Shown in pieces: positions 10,263-18,703 of a stretch of 64,000 bases of DNA (positions within the stretch are counted from its first letter, which is position 1; each line of letters begins with the position of its first letter). The stretch spans positions 1-64,000 of the forward strand of contig CAZCFE010000003.1 of NCBI GenBank assembly GCA_964497925.1, in the 5' to 3' direction. The notes under the pieces were generated by a model. It had not been told where the DNA came from, searched no databases, and saw nothing but the letters and a program-made list of their open reading frames with translations. The position numbers and the translations under genes were made by a program. Source of the DNA: CAIYWZ01 sp964497925 (GTDB lineage Bacteria; Pseudomonadota; Alphaproteobacteria; CAIYWZ01).

Positions 10263-10976
10263 TTAGTATAGGAAATGTGATAGGAAATCTTTAGCTCTTT
10301 GTGTTTTTGGCAATTTGAAGAAATCCGAAACATTATCATCTTCTATGACTTTGCCTTGGTCTAAAAATAAAATTCGCGAGGCGGCATTTTTGATGAAATT
10401 AAGTTCATGAGAGACAATAATCATTGTGATTCCCATTTGTCCTAGATCTTTAATTAAGGATACAACGTCACTGACATTCTCAGGATCAAGAGCAGATGTT
10501 GGCTCATCAAATAAAAGGATCTGTGGATCTAAAAGTAAAGCGCGTAAGATTGCTACGCGTTGTTTTTGTCCGCCTGAAAGGCTTGATGGATAATTGTCTT
10601 TTAAATGAATAAGGTTGAATTTTTCAAGAAGTTCATGCGCGCGATTTGTTACATCTTTTTTTTGCTTTGAAGGCGCATAAGTTAAGTTTTGAATGATGGT
10701 TTTGTGTTCGAATAAATGAAATGACTGAAAAATCATACCCACTTTTAAATCAATCGCAACTTTTTGAGGAGGCATTAGATTGATTTGGGTTTGGGAAATA
10801 TGAACAGACCCACATTCAAAAGATTCAAGTTTGTTTAAACAGCGCAGTAAAGTTGTTTTTCCAGAGCCAGAACTACCAACAAGTGCGACAATTTCCCCTG
10901 GTTTTACATCAAAAGAAACGTTTGTTAAAACCTGTTTTTTATCAAAAGATTTGCTTAAATTTTCAACTTTGATCAT
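10263..10976 (-). CDS. Polar amino acid ABC transporter ATP-binding protein
   Basis: Cytosolic ATPase of an amino-acid importer (GlnQ/ArtP type). Walker A is GSSGSGKTT near residue 35, the Q-loop is at IFQSFHLF, the ABC signature is SSLSGGQKQR, Walker B is ILLFDEPTSALD, and the switch His lies in IIVSHE. The length of 237 is usual for the family. The start overlaps the end of the permease gene by 14 bases. The operon order is binding protein, permease, ATPase. The exact amino acid cannot be read from the sequence. Confidence 0.93.
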   Translation of the reverse strand: MIKVENLSKSFDKKQVLTNVSFDVKPGEIVALVGSSGSGKTTLLRCLNKLESFECGSVHISQTQINLMPPQKVAIDLKVGMIFQSFHLFEHKTIIQNLTYAPSKQKKDVTNRAHELLEKFNLIHLKDNYPSSLSGGQKQRVAILRALLLDPQILLFDEPTSALDPENVSDVVSLIKDLGQMGITMIIVSHELNFIKNAASRILFLDQGKVIEDDNVSDFFKLPKTQRAKDFLSHFLY

Positions 10977-11616
10977 TTAACTTCTTTTCCAATTTTTTAG
11001 CTAAAACCGTTAGAATCATAACCATAATATAATAACATGCCCCTGCCACCATTAAAGGTTCAAGGTATGTGTATTTCTCAGCAGAAACCATTGTTGCTCT
11101 GCGAAGCAAATCCATTTCTCCAATTGTTGAAACAATCGCAGATTCTTTAAGTAAATCAATTGTTTCGTTTACAAGCGAAGGTAGAATGCGTTTGAATGCT
11201 TGTGGCCAAATGATATCTTTCATCATATCTTTATACGAGATTCCTAAAACCATAGATGCTTCACGTTGGCCTTTGTCAATGCTTTGAATCCCTGCTCTGA
11301 TGATTTCTGAGACGTAAGCGGCAGAATTAAGGCTAAAGGTTAAAATTCCAGCTTGAAATCCTGATATTTCTATATTTAAAACCTGAGGTAGAGCGTAATA
11401 AATTAAGGATAATTGAAGGATCAAAGGAGTTCCTCTGAAAATAGAAGTGTATGCACTCCCTAAAAATCTGACCCATTTTCTAGAAGAAATTTTTACAAAA
11501 GTCAAACCAAGCCCCAAAATAAAACCAAGAACAACAGATACAGCTGCAAATGCAAGGGTAATCTTGATTCCTTCTAATATAAATGGAATTGATGGGGCAA
11601 TAAGAGAAAAATTCAT
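10963..11616 (-). CDS. Amino acid ABC transporter permease (HisM/GlnP type)
   Basis: Inner-membrane channel subunit of the amino-acid importer. It has about five membrane segments. The EAA cytoplasmic loop typical of polar amino-acid permeases appears as QREASMVLGISYKDMM with IWPQAFKRILPS following. It also has the SIFRGTPLILQL stretch near residue 60 that is conserved in this subfamily. The length of 217 is standard. It overlaps the preceding binding-protein gene by 4 bases and the following ATPase gene by 14, so the three are translated together. Confidence 0.93.
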   Translation of the reverse strand: MNFSLIAPSIPFILEGIKITLAFAAVSVVLGFILGLGLTFVKISSRKWVRFLGSAYTSIFRGTPLILQLSLIYYALPQVLNIEISGFQAGILTFSLNSAAYVSEIIRAGIQSIDKGQREASMVLGISYKDMMKDIIWPQAFKRILPSLVNETIDLLKESAIVSTIGEMDLLRRATMVSAEKYTYLEPLMVAGACYYIMVMILTVLAKKLEKKLNDQS

Positions 11617-12368
11617 TTAGCCGCCATTTTTATAGGTGTTGCTAACCATTTTTGAATCAAACGGTCAATGAAGCCTTCTTTTTTGAGCACATCAAGAATT
11701 TTATTAAACTTATCAGATATAATTGATCCTTTTGGGAAAATGGCACAGTAAGAATCAATTTGTTGATCCATGAGTGGCATGCTTAAAAGACCATCTTTTA
11801 CAAAGTTTTGAGCAACAACCCCTTCTGTTATGATGCAATCAATCTTACCTTTTTTAAGTTCTTGAACCAATTCTCCAAATCCACTTAAAGATGTGATTTG
11901 AACTTTAAAATTTGGGTCTTCTAGGATTAAATTTTTAAAAGCAATATCGTACGCTGACCCCAATTGAACACCAATTTTTTTATTGTTCAGATCTTTATAA
12001 GACCTAGCATTAATTTGCTCTTTTGAAAGGACTGTAGGAATGGATTCATGGTATCCTGGTGAAAAATCAACAGCTTGTGCGCGTTCAGGTGTTTTGCTGA
12101 TTGCGGCCATTGCAACATCACCTTTTCCAGATTGAAGTGCAGGAATAATTGTTGAAAAAGAAATATCTTTGAATTCAATTTCCATTTTCATGCGGCGTGC
12201 AATTTCATCAACCAAATCAACTTCAAATCCCACAATTTTATTATTTTGTGTGTCCATGAATTCATAAGGTGGATTATCCGCTGACGTTAATACAATCAGG
12301 GTATTTTCTTTTTTCTTTGAGTCGCAGGCTCCAAGGGCAAATATTAATAGCAGGCTAAATATTTTCAT
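11613..12368 (-). CDS. Amino acid ABC transporter substrate-binding lipoprotein
   Basis: Periplasmic receptor (family 3 solute-binding protein) for the importer. I start it at the internal ATG at 12368, which has AAAGGA eight bases upstream. It begins MKIFSLLLIFALGACDS, a proper lipoprotein signal with lipobox LGAC. An upstream start at 12395 would run into the BamE-like gene. The mature part has the family hallmarks PPYEFMD, GFEVDLVDEIARRM and the ISKTPERAQAVDFSPGY segment. The C-terminus reads IDRLIQKW. The ligand class is likely polar amino acids; the specificity is not determinable here. Confidence 0.93.
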   Translation of the reverse strand: MKIFSLLLIFALGACDSKKKENTLIVLTSADNPPYEFMDTQNNKIVGFEVDLVDEIARRMKMEIEFKDISFSTIIPALQSGKGDVAMAAISKTPERAQAVDFSPGYHESIPTVLSKEQINARSYKDLNNKKIGVQLGSAYDIAFKNLILEDPNFKVQITSLSGFGELVQELKKGKIDCIITEGVVAQNFVKDGLLSMPLMDQQIDSYCAIFPKGSIISDKFNKILDVLKKEGFIDRLIQKWLATPIKMAAK

Positions 12369-12372
12369 TTTA

Positions 12373-12783
12373 TTATCCTTTGTCCGAAACACCAATCATG
12401 GCTTTCCAATCGATTGACATATCAGGATTGGGTTCATGATCTGATGAAGGTAGTATATCTTTTGGTTTTAAATCAACTTGCTTAATTGATTTGATATCTC
12501 CTGTATCTGTGTATAGAATCTCCATAACGGATCTTTTTGTAATTTCAGAAGGCAAAACATAACGACGTTCTGTTTGATAGCCCATGTAGTAAACTTTCGA
12601 AGAATTTTCAGAGGATGTGTATTGAGGTTTTCCGAATTTTTTCTCAATCGATGTACGGCTCATAGTGGGGAGATCTTTTAATTCAGTATCTGTAAATAAA
12701 ATGCCATGAGGTTCAAGACCTTGAGAACATCCAACCATAAAAAGAGAGTTCAATACCAGCAATAAATAACGCAATTTTTTCAT
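12373..12783 (-). CDS. bamE: BamE/SmpA-like outer-membrane lipoprotein
   Basis: Probable small lipoprotein of the BAM outer-membrane protein assembly machine. The signal is MKKLRYLLLVLNSLFMVGCS with lipobox MVGC. The following region has the SmpA/OmlA pattern: a short strand, a turn with TMSRTSIEKKFGKP in place of the usual GMTkaeVealLGkP, then strand YTSSENSSKVYYMGYQTE. At 136 residues it is typical for alphaproteobacterial members. It sits four bases upstream of the ABC binding-protein gene and probably shares its transcript, which is an unusual neighbour for bamE. The family is recognised by pattern, and the identity is good but not certain. Confidence 0.72.
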   Translation of the reverse strand: MKKLRYLLLVLNSLFMVGCSQGLEPHGILFTDTELKDLPTMSRTSIEKKFGKPQYTSSENSSKVYYMGYQTERRYVLPSEITKRSVMEILYTDTGDIKSIKQVDLKPKDILPSSDHEPNPDMSIDWKAMIGVSDKG

Positions 12784-13031
12784 TCCTTATAATTAAAAAC
12801 ATTTAATACATCTATTATATTCCAATGTATTTTTTTGTCAATATTTTTTTACAAAAATGTTTAATGTTTATTGAAAGAATTTTTTATAAAGTCTTTAGGG
12901 GTTCATTTTTCTAGAAGAAATAATAAGAATTAATATTTAACTTGGAAATTTATCAATCGAATTAACTCAAAATTAAGATATCAAGGTGCAAGATAGGTAT
13001 GAAAGATGAATTAATGAGAAGGGAATAAGGC

Positions 13032-14366
13032 ATGTTTCCAAGTTATAAAGCACTATTTTTATTAGGAGCAGTCACTTTTGTCTCGCATGGCTTTGCTTTT
13101 GCGCAAGATGATGAAGACCCTCCCGTAAAGCAAAAAAAAATTGTCAAAGTGGTAAAAGTCATTCGTAAGAAAAAATCTGTAGGGGAAGATGAACCTAAGG
13201 AAGAGGAAATATCATCTGTTTCATCCAAAGCTGATTTGGAAACAGATGATGAAATTCCTAAAAAAAACCCAGTATCTAAAAAAACAAGCATTAAAAAGGC
13301 AGTTGTAAGAGAAGAGGCTGAGGAAGAACCTGAGATTAAAAAAATAAAGCCTAAAAAAAAGATTGTGATAGAAGAAGATGAAGAAGTTGAAGTTAAAAAG
13401 CCTAAGGTAAAAAAGAGTGCGTTAAAGGAAGATGTGGAGATAGAGCAAGAGCCTGAGCCCGAAGTTAAAAAATCGAAATCTAGGAATTCTAGATCTAAGG
13501 AAGAATCTGAAACACCGGATGTTAAAGAAGATATCGTTGTAGAAGAAAAAAATGATGATGCGCCGAAATTAAAAAAATCTGCAGCTAAGAAAGAAAAAGA
13601 AGAGATAAAGAATGAGCCAGAAAAGCTCGCAGCTCAAGAAGAGGAGAATGAAAGCTCTTCTTCTGTTGTGTTTGATCGTTATACGCGGCCTCAGCTTTAT
13701 TTTTCACCAGGCGCTCCATGGCGTATTGTGTACTTTAGTCCCAATATTACGTATCAAGGGATTGTTCCTGTGGAAGGTGACACGAATTTGAGCTTGAAAG
13801 ATAAAGACTGGTGTTTGAACTTAAAAACAAAAGAACCAAAGAAGAACTGTGATGATCAAGAATTTTTAGAAAAGGTTGCGAAAAAGTGTGAAGATGTTCA
13901 AGTTTTTAGCTGTATTGATCGTGCACGCGAATCTTCTTGGGCAAAAGAAAAATGGAAAACAAAAGACCAAATTATAGATGGAATTCAAAATATTTTCCAT
14001 GAAGGAATGGAAGGTCGTATCCGCGAGTTTGTTGATCGTGGGGGTAAATTGCCTTGGGTCCCAACGCCGCCATGGTGTATGAATGTTTCACCTAAAAGTT
14101 GTTCTGATTTATCACAGGTTGATCCGCGTAATGGTGTAAATCAGGGAGGTAAGAATTTTATGATGTCGGCTGAAAATTGTCATTTTTATGAGATAGCTGG
14201 TTGTACCGCAGAGGCAATAGATTCAAATTGGGCAAAACAAAAATGGGGAAATGATCTTGAAAAAATTCGAGCAGGAATTAATGAATTTCTTTTTGAAAAT
14301 CATTTGAAGCGTATTTCAAGGTATGCTCCTTCCGTAAAAATAGAATTGGAAAAAGCAAAAAAATAA
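13032..14366 (+). CDS. Secreted protein with charged repeats and two SxWAKxKW cysteine modules
   Basis: Unrecognised exported protein. A signal peptide (MFPSYKALFLLGAV... with AFA-Q cleavage near residue 24) is followed by about 190 residues of low-complexity Lys/Glu repeats such as PKKK, EEPEIKK and EPEPEVKK. A folded C-terminal half then holds two copies of one module. Each module has four cysteines followed by an A-x3-S-x-W-A-K-x-K-W signature, with Cys261/SSWAKEKW at 301-308 and Cys349/SNWAKQKW at 398-405. The modules are linked by FHEGMEGRIREFVDRGGKL. Even cysteine counts and export suggest disulfides in the periplasm or outside. The next gene has two more of these modules, 12 bases downstream. 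Confidence 0.85.
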   Translation: MFPSYKALFLLGAVTFVSHGFAFAQDDEDPPVKQKKIVKVVKVIRKKKSVGEDEPKEEEISSVSSKADLETDDEIPKKNPVSKKTSIKKAVVREEAEEEPEIKKIKPKKKIVIEEDEEVEVKKPKVKKSALKEDVEIEQEPEPEVKKSKSRNSRSKEESETPDVKEDIVVEEKNDDAPKLKKSAAKKEKEEIKNEPEKLAAQEEENESSSSVVFDRYTRPQLYFSPGAPWRIVYFSPNITYQGIVPVEGDTNLSLKDKDWCLNLKTKEPKKNCDDQEFLEKVAKKCEDVQVFSCIDRARESSWAKEKWKTKDQIIDGIQNIFHEGMEGRIREFVDRGGKLPWVPTPPWCMNVSPKSCSDLSQVDPRNGVNQGGKNFMMSAENCHFYEIAGCTAEAIDSNWAKQKWGNDLEKIRAGINEFLFENHLKRISRYAPSVKIELEKAKK

Positions 14367-14377
14367 TCAGGTGAAAA

Positions 14378-15229
14378 ATGCATAAGAGTTTTATTTTAAC
14401 GATACTTTTCATGTTGGTTGGGACTTCTAGTTTTGCAAAAAACTATTTCTATTTCCTTGAAAATAGAAAAATTTATTTCTTGAGTACGGAAACTTTCTAT
14501 AAGGGGAGGGTGCATGCTGATCTTGCAACAAATTTAAGTCCTGTAGAACGTCAATTTTGTGAAGACTTTGATAGAGGGAAGTTGCAGCCTGTGGGTATGA
14601 CAAACTTTAGCACGCAAAGTCTTGTGAGTGGAGCCTTAGGGGTTAAACAAAATTTTTTCAGTCCTATGCAGTGTGGGGATGGGGATCCTAAAGTCGGACT
14701 CAATTCGCAATTAAAGCAAGAAGCTGTGTTTGAGAGGATTGCTGTTATGTGCGACCAATCTCAAGTTCCAAACTGTGTTCGGTATGCGATGAATTCACAA
14801 TGGGCAAAAGCCCGATGGGGTGATGAGACCGCGGTTAAAGAAAATATTTCAGAAACTTTTTCTCAAGGTATGGAAGCGCGTATAAGAGATTTTTTATCGC
14901 TTGGTGGAAACTTAAGAGCAACAAATTATAAAATTCCATGTATGCTATTTCGTAATGAAAAATGTGGAGATGTGTTAACTCTTAGTCCAACATCTAGAAA
15001 ATATAGCAGTTTTGGTGAGGAGTGGTTTATGACGCAAGCTGTTAATTGCGATGCTCATCTTATTTCGCCTTGTATTTTTAATGCACTATATTCAAATTGG
15101 GCAAAACAGAAATGGCCAACACTATTGCAGCGCAAAAAAGAACTATTTAAAATTCTAAAAAAATCAAGAGAAAAAAGAGTAAAGGATGTTATTAAGGCGA
15201 CTAAAATTAAGCCTCTTAAGTTATTTTAA
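14378..15229 (+). CDS. Paralogue of the upstream gene: secreted SxWAKxKW cysteine-module protein
   Basis: Unrecognised exported protein of 283 residues with signal MHKSFILTILFMLVGTSSFA. It lacks the charged repeat region of its neighbour but carries the same double module. The first runs from Cys61 to SQWAKARW at 140-147, then the linker FSQGMEARIRDFLSLGGNL, then the second ends in SNWAKQKW at 239-246. The DNA coding the SNWAKQKW motifs of the two genes (14223 and 15092) differs at one base in 24. The gene follows its partner by 12 bases with AGGTG as ribosome-binding site, so they form an operon. It ends nine bases inside the convergent permease gene. No enzymatic residues are evident. Confidence 0.85.
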   Translation: MHKSFILTILFMLVGTSSFAKNYFYFLENRKIYFLSTETFYKGRVHADLATNLSPVERQFCEDFDRGKLQPVGMTNFSTQSLVSGALGVKQNFFSPMQCGDGDPKVGLNSQLKQEAVFERIAVMCDQSQVPNCVRYAMNSQWAKARWGDETAVKENISETFSQGMEARIRDFLSLGGNLRATNYKIPCMLFRNEKCGDVLTLSPTSRKYSSFGEEWFMTQAVNCDAHLISPCIFNALYSNWAKQKWPTLLQRKKELFKILKKSREKRVKDVIKATKIKPLKLF

Positions 15230-16114
15230 TTGAGAAGAAAGGGGTTTTTTATTTCCAAAAAGGGTGATAAGTGCTCCTGAGAGAATAACGATAACGCCAA
15301 TTCCCCGAACAAATGTAATGGATTCATTTAATAATAAAACCCCAAAAATAACAACAAAAACAGGTTCTAAAACAGATAGAATAGATGCTTGTTCCCCACT
15401 GATATAGTCAAGAGCTTTTAAAAACAATAAAACAGGTAATGCGGTGCATAATATTCCAATTCCTAAAATGTTCCCCCACATATGAAGTGTTTGAGGGACA
15501 ACAAAACTGTTATCAATATGTGTGATGATCAAACATGCAATTCCGCATCCTAGAGATAGGATAAACGTTGATGACAAGGCGCAAAGCTCGCTTTTTTTGC
15601 TTGAAAGAATATACATAGCGTAAAAAAATGAAGAAAGAATTCCTGCCCCAAGTCCTAAAATATCAACAGTAAATTCATGTCTATCGATTAATAAAGACAT
15701 TCCAATTAAAATCAGGAAAATTGAGAAATAGTATCTTTTTGTGATTTTTGTTCTATACATTAGCCAATTTAAAATCATAACCATTGCAGGGTAGGTAAAA
15801 AAAACGACCATGGAAAGCCCTGTCCCTAAGTATTTACTGGCAACGAAGTAAAAAATAGAGCACCCGGTGTAAAATATGGTTCCATAAAATAAAACCTTTC
15901 CAATTTCAGGCCAGCTCTGCCTGGAAATTTTGCGTTTTGATATTAAGATCACTCCTACGAAAAAGCAAGAGACTAAAAATCGCCAAAATAGCATATTGGA
16001 AATAGAAAAACTTTCATGCATGATTGTCATGCCAAAATATCCAATTAATCCGTACATTAACCCTGAAATAACAGCATACAGAGAACCCTTGTGCTGTTTG
16101 GAAAGAGAAGTCAT
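15221..16114 (-). CDS. EamA/DMT-family permease
   Basis: Inner-membrane transporter of the drug/metabolite superfamily with ten predicted membrane segments in two EamA repeats. The N-terminal repeat starts GSLYAVISGLMYGLIGYFG and has FWRFLVSCFFVG. The second has ILSSFFYAMYILSSKK and the typical ending ALDYISGEQASILSVLEP with GVLLLNESI. The length of 297 is standard. Members export or import metabolites such as amino acids, nucleotides or S-adenosylmethionine, and the substrate cannot be told here. It is convergent with the preceding gene, overlapping by nine bases. Confidence 0.9.
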   Translation of the reverse strand: MTSLSKQHKGSLYAVISGLMYGLIGYFGMTIMHESFSISNMLFWRFLVSCFFVGVILISKRKISRQSWPEIGKVLFYGTIFYTGCSIFYFVASKYLGTGLSMVVFFTYPAMVMILNWLMYRTKITKRYYFSIFLILIGMSLLIDRHEFTVDILGLGAGILSSFFYAMYILSSKKSELCALSSTFILSLGCGIACLIITHIDNSFVVPQTLHMWGNILGIGILCTALPVLLFLKALDYISGEQASILSVLEPVFVVIFGVLLLNESITFVRGIGVIVILSGALITLFGNKKPLSSQLK

Positions 16115-16292
16115 TTTTTTATAGAATCCTTTAATTCTTTTATTTCAAACTCTTGTAAATCCTAACATATTTAAGGGGTATAAGCAAATGTAATTTAAGA
16201 ACCATTGATCTTTTGGAAAAATGATTTGTGTTTTGTGGGCAGGTGTGATAGGTTTTCTGGATGATTAAATTTTTATATAGAAAAAGGGTAAA

Positions 16293-17951
16293 ATGGCACA
16301 TAAAATAGATAGCCAAATTCAAGACGGGCTTTACTTTCTTCCCTTAGGTGGCACGGAAGATATTGGGATGAATATGAACCTTTATGGATATAAGGGTCGA
16401 TGGATTATGGTTGATTGCGGAATCAGCTTCCATCAAGGGCTTGGAATTGAGGTTATTATGCCTGATCCAAGTTTTATAATTGAACGCGCTCATTTGCTTG
16501 ATGGAATCATTGTAACTCATGCACATGAAGATCATGTTGGAGCAATTCCTTATCTTTGGAAAAATTTCGGTTGCCCAGTGTATACGACAAAATTTACAGC
16601 AGAGGTTCTAAGGAACAAGCTTGAAGAAGCAGGAATTTCCAAAGAGGTTCCTGTGCATATTGTGGGTTTGAATAAGCCTATTCAGATTGGTGAATTTGGC
16701 GTGGAGTTTGTGCATTTGACACACTCAATTCCTGAGCCAAACGCAGTTTTGATTTCAACGCCTAAGGGGAAAATCTTTCATACGGGAGACTGGAAAATAG
16801 ATCCAGATCCTTTGATTGGTGATCCTATTGATGAAGACAGGTTGAAGCAGCTTGGTGATGAAGGTATTTTGGCCATGGTTTGTGATTCAACAAACGTGAT
16901 GAACGAAGGCGAATCTGGCTCAGAAGGCGTTGTGCGTGATCATTTGATAGATCTTATTTGTGAACATAAAGGAAAAGGTCGCGTTGCTGTTGCATGCTTT
17001 GCATCCAACGTTGCGCGTGTTCAATCCATTGCTCAAGCGGCTCAAAAAGCCGGCCGTCATTGTGCTCTTGTGGGGAGATCTATGCATCGTATGGTTGAGG
17101 CAGCAAAAGCTTCTGGGTATTTGAAGGATATTCCTAATTTCATTAAAGACACTGAAGCTTCTCATTTACCGCGCCATAAGGTTCTTTATATTTGCACTGG
17201 TAGCCAAGGAGAGCCAAGGTCTGCTCTTAAACGTATTAGTGAAGGGACGCACCCTGTGATTGCATTAGAAGAAGGAGATACTGTTATTTATTCTTCTCGT
17301 ATGATTCCGGGAAATGAAAAGTTGATTGGTCAAGTTCAAAATGCATTGGCTAAAAATAGAATAGAAATTATTACGGCGCAAGATGCATTCATTCATGTGT
17401 CTGGCCATCCAGCAAAAACAGAACTTGAAAGAATGTACAAGTGGATTCGTCCAAAAATCGCAATACCTGTTCATGGAGAACCTCGTCATTTGTTTGAGCA
17501 TGAAAAACTTGCCAAAGCTTGTGGTGTCAAAAATGTAATTTTGCCAACAGATGGTGCATTGATTGATTTTAGCGCAAAAAAACCAGGAAAAATAGGGAAG
17601 GCTCATGCGGGAAAACTGGGGATTGATGGCGATACTTTGGTTGATATGAATGATCCTTTACTCAAAGAACGAGCAATTATTGGGCTTAAGGGATGCATTT
17701 TTATCACAGTGCATTATTTGAATAAAAATCATCATTTTTTAAAAATCAATCTTATTGGCGTGACGGAAGAGGGTGTTTTAGAAGAAGAGATGATAGATGA
17801 AATTACAATGGCAGCTCTTCCTGTCTTGCGTGATGTTACGCCCAATCATACAGATGCTCAGATTGAAGAAGTTGTTCGAACATCTGCTAGAAAAACGGTA
17901 AATGCAATCAAAGGAATTAAGCCTAAGATTATAGTTCATATTATAAGATAG
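16293..17951 (+). CDS. rnj: Ribonuclease J (metallo-beta-lactamase / beta-CASP)
   Basis: Cytosolic 5'-3' exo- and endoribonuclease for RNA maturation and decay. The metal-binding motif HAHEDH begins near residue 75, with upstream GGTEDIGMNM. Further metal ligands lie in HSIPEPNAV and FHTGDWKID, and the beta-CASP motifs are in VYICTGSQGEP, FIHVSGHP and PVHGEPRH. The length of 552 matches alphaproteobacterial RNase J. The start ATG 16293 follows GGG at 16286-16288. It is followed after 8 bases by a PmtA-like gene and divergent from the DMT permease. Confidence 0.95.
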   Translation: MAHKIDSQIQDGLYFLPLGGTEDIGMNMNLYGYKGRWIMVDCGISFHQGLGIEVIMPDPSFIIERAHLLDGIIVTHAHEDHVGAIPYLWKNFGCPVYTTKFTAEVLRNKLEEAGISKEVPVHIVGLNKPIQIGEFGVEFVHLTHSIPEPNAVLISTPKGKIFHTGDWKIDPDPLIGDPIDEDRLKQLGDEGILAMVCDSTNVMNEGESGSEGVVRDHLIDLICEHKGKGRVAVACFASNVARVQSIAQAAQKAGRHCALVGRSMHRMVEAAKASGYLKDIPNFIKDTEASHLPRHKVLYICTGSQGEPRSALKRISEGTHPVIALEEGDTVIYSSRMIPGNEKLIGQVQNALAKNRIEIITAQDAFIHVSGHPAKTELERMYKWIRPKIAIPVHGEPRHLFEHEKLAKACGVKNVILPTDGALIDFSAKKPGKIGKAHAGKLGIDGDTLVDMNDPLLKERAIIGLKGCIFITVHYLNKNHHFLKINLIGVTEEGVLEEEMIDEITMAALPVLRDVTPNHTDAQIEEVVRTSARKTVNAIKGIKPKIIVHIIR

Positions 17952-17959
17952 AGTAAAAT

Positions 17960-18571
17960 ATGTTAAAAAGGACAATTTTTTTGGCAGGGGTATTGGGCTT
18001 ATTTAGCTGTTCAAAAGACTCTTCAGTTTTTATATCCGAGTTTTTGAAAGACCCTTCCTCTGTGGGAGCTGTGGCTCCTTGTTGTGAAGAAACATCCTTT
18101 GCTATGGTTGAACCTATTGTAAAAGGGGATGGTTTTGTTCTTGAATTGGGGGGAGGAACTGGTGCTTTTACTCAAAAGCTGATTCAAAAAATTGATCAAG
18201 ACAAACTTTTTGTTGTTGAGAATAATAAAGTATTTTTTGACATGCTATGTGAAAAATTCCCTAATCATAAAATTTTATTTGCCGATGCGCAGGAGCTTGA
18301 AAAACATTTGCCTGCCAATGTGCATGGAAAAATAAAATATGTTGTATCAGGTCTTCCTTTCCGAAGCCTGCCAGATGAAGTTGCTTCTAATATTTTAAAA
18401 TCTTTAAAAAAAGTTTGTGCGCCTGATGTTGTGCTTGTTCAGTTTACATATTTGAAGGATCAACCCCTACCTGAAGAGGCGCTTTCTTTGTTTGGATTTA
18501 AACCAAAATTTTATAAACATATTCCTGAAAATTTTCCTTCAGCTGATATTTGGATTTATCAAAAAAATTAA
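17960..18571 (+). CDS. PmtA-like phospholipid N-methyltransferase
   Basis: SAM-dependent methyltransferase resembling the alphaproteobacterial phosphatidylethanolamine N-methyltransferase PmtA, which converts PE toward phosphatidylcholine. The family entry FISEFLKDPSSVGAVAP is followed by SAM loop VLELGGGTGAFT near residues 56-64, acidic VVENNKVFF and SGLPFRSLP. The length of 203 is normal. Oddly, the N-terminus reads MLKRTIFLAGVLGLFSCSKD, which looks like a lipoprotein signal with a cysteine after LFS, unexpected for a cytosolic enzyme. A rRNA adenine dimethylase relative is the alternative. The gene probably shares a transcript with rnj. Confidence 0.75.
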   Translation: MLKRTIFLAGVLGLFSCSKDSSVFISEFLKDPSSVGAVAPCCEETSFAMVEPIVKGDGFVLELGGGTGAFTQKLIQKIDQDKLFVVENNKVFFDMLCEKFPNHKILFADAQELEKHLPANVHGKIKYVVSGLPFRSLPDEVASNILKSLKKVCAPDVVLVQFTYLKDQPLPEEALSLFGFKPKFYKHIPENFPSADIWIYQKN

Positions 18572-18645
18572 AAAAATATTAAGGTTTGGATGTTCTAATT
18601 ATGCGAATAAAATAGTTGGCATGGTTGATTTAAAATAATTTCTTT

Positions 18646-18673
18646 TTGATTAAAATAGGCTTATACTTAAAAT
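18646..18673 (+). promoter_or_regulatory. Putative sigma-70-type promoter for hflKC-degP
   Basis: TTGATT at 18646-18651 and TAAAAT at 18668-18673 are separated by 16 bases. They lie 30 bases upstream of the hflK start, in the 132-base gap after the PmtA-like gene. The elements match the consensus well, but AT-rich spacers give chance matches, so this is moderate evidence only. Confidence 0.45.
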
Positions 18674-18703
18674 ACGATAATAACAATATGAGGTCAGAAT
18701 ATA

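Noticed and set aside
13100..13680. Lys/Glu-rich stretch as a simple-sequence DNA repeat
   Set aside because: The codons vary and no exact DNA unit recurs; it is low-complexity protein sequence rather than a nucleotide repeat.
18614..18630. TTGGCATGG sequence upstream of hflK as a second sigma-54 promoter
   Set aside because: The GG is not followed by GC at the required ten-base spacing.
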